NCBI RefSeq assembly: GCF_000006565.2
Contig: NC_031478.1
Location: 6,410,212-6,474,211, forward strand
Source of the DNA: Toxoplasma gondii ME49
Taxonomy: Eukaryota > Apicomplexa > Conoidasida > Eucoccidiorida > Sarcocystidae
Length of the DNA stretch: 64,000 nucleotides
Direction: 5' to 3'
Shown: piece after piece, positions 60,067 to 64,000 of the stretch
How the letters are laid out: every line of letters begins with the position of its first letter
Position numbering within the stretch: the first letter of the stretch is position 1
Notes under the pieces: model-generated
The model's input: only the letters and a program-made list of their open reading frames with translations
Told to the model about the DNA's origin: nothing
Database searches by the model: none
Made by a program: the position numbers and the translations under genes

Positions 60067-63000
60067 GTGTGTAGGTATTTGAGATGTATTTGAGATATTT
60101 AGAAATGTGTGCGAAGAAGATGCGCCGTGGTGACCGGGCCAGACAATCGTGAAAGTCTTGATTTTTTGCATGCATGGGGATTCTGTGGCGTATCTGAATC
60201 AGGCGGCGGCCAGTCCAGCACGAAACGTGTGACGCAGGCGTGAAGCCTATGGCCGCTTTCTGTCGACACTGCATGCGGTTTGCATGCGAGTTGCATGCGT
60301 ATTCACGGGCGTTGGCAGGCGCACCAGGAAGAAGCAGCAGAGCTTCCCGCTGGTGTCTCTTGTCTGCTCCATGAGACGCCGAAGGAGACGCGTGACGACC
60401 GTCTCATCCCACTGTCCTCCAGCCTCTTCTCGACTGTAGAGGCGCAGGGCGCAGATGGCCCAAGCGAGTTTCTGACAGACAAAAAGGAAGGCCGACACTA
60501 AGTCTGTTGTGAGCATCGCGCTGGTTCCCCGCCCTGAGTGTCTGCATGCGAGATGGTCGTGCACAACAGGCTGAACGCCGTGTGATGCCTCTAGACTTCA
60601 CGACGCAGCGGTTCGCTGCTTCTCAGCTTCAACTTACGCATTTGTCCTCTGTGCTAAGAACTCGTTCGCGCTCGACGGTCCCCATCATGGACGTCAACAC
60701 CTTCGTCAGCTCGACGGCGTGAATGTCTGTGAAGAAAGCAGAAATCAAAGAGACGCGACTCAGTTGGGTCTGTCTCGATTTCCTCGCACACAGCAACCAA
60801 ACGCACAAGGTGCAGCGCATGCACCCACTCGAGAGACGGTCTTCCTGCGCCCCACTGCCGCCTGTCCTCACGTCCTTTCGACGGTCGACCGTCCGGCGAA
60901 CGACACTGAAGCAGACACGGGGGGTCTACTCGGAGAAAAATGCAGCTCTGGCTTCCCCGGAGGCGCTAGATGGAATACCGCTCTCGTCGTCTAATAGAGG
61001 CGTTACGAAAAAGAAAATTCCCGCAAGAATGAACGGGAGCCCAGCTCTTGTATTCCTCGCAAAGCGGCTTGGTTCTCGAGAAAGCGACAGCGTCTGAGAA
61101 CCCACGAATTTCAGATTTCTGCATTCTTTCTGGGTCAAGCCAGTCACGCAAGCTCCACGCAGACGCGGCAGCGAGAGAGTCAAAGTGAAGGACGGAAGAG
61201 CCACCAACATCGCGTCCTGCATGCAGTTCATGTAGCACTTTCAGATGACCAAGCGAAGCGGACCTCCGAGAGGGGGACCCTCAGGCTCGCTCGCGCCTCT
61301 GTCCTGCACATGCGTGGGGACTGGCTAGTGAGGGGAAACCACGAAAGAAGACGTTCTTTTCTTCGTCTCCCCATGGCCTTCGGTTCAGTGGCCTCACCGG
61401 CTCGTGAGCTGGTCATTGCATGCGTGAAGATCAACGCAGAGAGGGTCCGCGGAGACAGCTGTCGTGCAGCGACGTCTTGGCGATAGTGTCGCTTCAGAAG
61501 AACAGAACTGAAGAAACCGAGATTCTCTTCACCTGCGAAAGACACAGCGAAGGGAGAAGCGAAATCGCTCATGAAGACGTCTGCTGCAGGGACCTCTGTG
61601 TGCACACTGTGTCTACCTCCTGGAAGTGACAACAGTCATTTTCGGAACGGATCTCTCTGCGCTAACTGACAAACATTTCAGTTCAGTCCACTCTGCGCAC
61701 ACACTCTAGGGGCTTGCTTGCACTGCCGAGCACGCGCGCCCCCAAGACTGTGGAGGTCTGGCAACTGCCGCACAGCCGCGCATTTCGGTAAAAGCGGATG
61801 GCTGCGTACCTGCGTCTTCTCTCTTCTCAGACAAGTAGAGATTCTATCTCGGACACACAGTCCTTGTCCTTTGCTCGCGCGAGTCGAGGCTACGTGCTAT
61901 CTGCAAGTTTGACTGCTGACACCGGACTTACGGAGACAGCGAAGCAACGACAGAGCAGAGAGGCAGCGGATCACCACATCCGATCGCGTCCTGAAAAATC
62001 AGAAAAAACAGCTTGCCCTCCGTTGTGCACTCGAAAATGAGCGTACCCCGGCTCCTTCCATGAAAACGAAAAACTTGCAAGGATTCGGTGAATCTGCGAC
62101 TGAATGCAGGCAACTTCAGACATACGTACATACGTACATACATACATACATACGTACATACAGAGGAGAGCAGATAAATATGTACATAAACGTGGAAGCG
62201 GAATTCATACATATACGTATGTGGAGAGGTTCGCGTTTGAGAAGTCCTGGAATTGTCGAGATCAAAAGACTCGGAAGATGCCGGCTCAACTCGGCAATCT
62301 TCCTTTCGTCTACACCGACTTTTGGGAGAGAAACGCCGTTCTCCGCGTGATCTTGCACGGGAGTATTCGTCGTTGTGTGTTCGTTTCTCTTATCAATGAA
62401 GAAAGGTCACTGACAACCACACTCCATTCTTTTGTTCAGTGAGGATCTGCAGGCATGCGTGCAGGTCTCTCTCTCGGTCGACAGTTCGCCGGTTAGCTGC
62501 TGTCGAGCCTCGCAGGTTCAAGGCATTCCTTGTCTTTTTCGTTTTAATTCTGTCGTCCTTTGTCGTTGTACGTTTCTCGCTTTTGATTTCGGTTTTCCAG
62601 TGCGCGCGCTCGCCTCACTCGCGCATGATGCGTGCGAGAGCCCGGAGAGAACTGAAGCCCAGGCGCTGGTGTTGCTGCTGGCAACGCATGCTGTTTGTGC
62701 ACTGGTCCAAGAGAAGTTGAATCGCCGCGCCGCCTCGAGCCTCATTCTGGCCAAACGCATTCGGGACCACCATCCGCTGGCACAACTCTAAACGCGCAAA
62801 TGCATGCAGTCACAGAGATAGACAGAATGCTAGATGTAGATGTATATGGATTGATAGATATAACAAGGCAGATCCGAGTATTCTGACGGCAAAATTTCTA
62901 AACAAACATGCAAAAGGACTCTGCATAGTAGCATCCGCGGGTGTTCCGTGCGCAGAGACACAGAGAGGAAACGCGATGGAGAAAAGGAGAGGAAAAAAAC

Positions 63001-64000
63001 GCCGGATTGTCTCCTTGGATAAACCTGGACCACGAGCTCTCGGATAACTGTATCAATTTCACGGCAAAGCATTTATGGAAGGAGACAGCTGCCTCAAAAG
63101 GAGAGACTGAAAAACGGCAAGAGAGACGGGAACGCCATGCTTAGAAGGGGAGTTCACCTGAACCCCGTGCTACCACATCGATCATCAGTTCGTGAGACGG
63201 AGTCGGATTCCGTATCCAGGTCCGCGTATGTCTCTGGACTATCAATTCGAGCGCTATACTATAAAGATCAAAACGATGGAAGAAAGCGCACGGTCGTCCT
63301 GACTGTCACAGCAGGGTCTGTGGCAAAGGGCTCCAGTCGCGACGCATGGATCTCGTGGATCCAACAACAGACGAGCTCTGTTTGTTTGGTAGAGTGCATC
63401 TTATTCTTAGGAACGCAATTTTTGCTATCACATCCAGTGCTCTGCCTTAGGCGTTGAAACGGTCGCACAGCTTTTCCCACCCCGATTTCACGTGGTTCAA
63501 GGTTGGTCGAAAGGAGTGTCACGACGCACCTAGAGATGCTTGTCAAGTTTCTCGCGTCTACCTAGCTCACCACTACCTTGTTCGACTCGCATCGCGGGAA
63601 CGACTCTTACCGGACACCGTTTGCAGGAAGACAGAGCGTGAGATTAGGTCTTTTTCGAAGAGGACAGAAATTCCAGTGAACGCGGGGAGAAGGTGCTCCA
63701 GGCGGACCTGGTCCATCGCCGAAATGTACACCTGCGCGAGTTTTCCCCAGATCCGCTGGCTGTCTTCTTTTTCGACGGTCACGCGTCGGAACCCCAGCTC
63801 ATTGCCAGGCGTTCGCTGCCCCTCACTGTCTCCTACCGCGTCTCCCGTCTCCTCCCCAGGTGCGAGAGTTGCCGCGGGCTCCACGGACCCCTGGTCCTCG
63901 ACAATCAAGTGTTGGAAGTGGCTGATCCGGCCGGTGAAGCCCACGAGGCGAAGCAGCTCCATAGTGGCGACGACACCGCCGCGAATTCGGGTGATGTCCA
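56375..64000 (-). CDS. RAP-domain-like protein, 3' part (12 exons in window); 5' end outside the window
   Basis: Exons: (>64000)-63611, 62787-62619, 61990-61932, 61532-61398, 60726-60638, 60471-60307, 59409-59350, 58589-58242, 57968-57935, 57455-57405, 56990-56946, 56535-56375 (stop TAG). All junctions are in phase and give about 568 residues in the window. The middle reads as short alpha-helical repeats, for example [31 protein letters not shown] and [16 protein letters not shown], typical of FASTK/RAP-type RNA-binding proteins. The end matches the RAP pattern: [20 protein letters not shown], then [13 protein letters not shown] and [10 protein letters not shown]. The usual Glu-x-Asp-Gly core is changed (ADIDRP), so the domain is degenerate. 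RAP proteins mostly act on organellar RNA. A mitochondrial or apicoplast signal, if any, would be in the missing N-terminus. The GTGAAT donor at 60306 is the least certain site. Confidence 0.72.
56640..56762. repeat. Two (TA)n microsatellites, last intron of the RAP-like gene
   Basis: TA runs at about 56640-56672 and 56739-56764 lie in the intron between the exons at 56946 and 56535. Confidence 0.85.
58660..58797. repeat. (TA)n/(TATACA)n microsatellite, intron of the RAP-like gene
   Basis: About 140 bases of alternating TA and TATACA units lie upstream (on the minus strand) of the acceptor at 58590. A GATA-rich stretch follows (about 58840-58980). Confidence 0.9.
59909..60068. repeat. Higher-order (TA)n repeat with a unit of about 35-40 bp
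   Basis: TA runs are punctuated by TGTAA and ATAAATA at regular spacing, giving about four copies of a larger unit. It lies in the intron between the exons at 60307 and 59409. Confidence 0.85.
62118..62161. repeat. (CATA)n/(CGTA)n microsatellite, intron of the RAP-like gene
   Basis: About ten tandem ACATACGT/ACATA units lie between the exons at 62619 and 61990. Confidence 0.85.

Overview
The window reads as nuclear DNA of a coccidian apicomplexan, most likely the Toxoplasma/Neospora/Hammondia group. The reasons are: genes with many short exons and GT..AG introns; GC-rich exons with long Ser/Ala/Arg/Glu-rich disordered stretches; many TGCATGC motifs (a cis-element known from Toxoplasma promoters); and (TA)n/(TATG)n microsatellites in introns and spacers. 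The species cannot be fixed by eye. I saw no bacterial genes, tRNAs, rRNAs, CRISPR arrays or transposase genes.

Layout. (1) 1-3803, minus: 5' part of a gene that runs off the left edge; its main exon is an uninterrupted frame of more than 990 codons. (2) 6986-24149, minus: a giant 16-exon gene for a TRAPPC8/Trs85-like subunit of the TRAPP tethering complex. Every reconstructed splice is in phase and gives about 3451 residues. (3) 24150-29226: intergenic, between divergent genes. (4) 29227-36667, plus: a 12-exon prolyl 4-hydroxylase of the EGLN/PhyA (oxygen-sensing) type with all iron and 2-oxoglutarate ligands present. (5) 37715-39162, plus: a weakly supported two-exon basic protein. (6) 39685-44325, minus: a two-exon hypothetical protein of about 1369 residues with a membrane segment across its splice junction. 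(7) 44326-49313: intergenic, with a diverged inverted repeat. (8) 49314-54020, plus: a single-exon 1568-residue, probably nuclear protein with a heptapeptide repeat array and polyserine. (9) 56375-64000, minus: the 3' part of a gene ending in a degenerate RAP domain, like the many organellar RNA-binding RAP proteins of apicomplexans.

The genes do not form a pathway. They are independent housekeeping or lineage-specific genes, as is usual in a eukaryotic chromosome. The recognisable functions are ER-Golgi/autophagy membrane tethering (TRAPPC8), oxygen-dependent prolyl hydroxylation (in protists the known substrate is Skp1 of SCF ubiquitin ligases), and probably organellar RNA metabolism (RAP). 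Exon borders were read by eye from splice consensus, phase and remembered family patterns, and may be off by a few bases.
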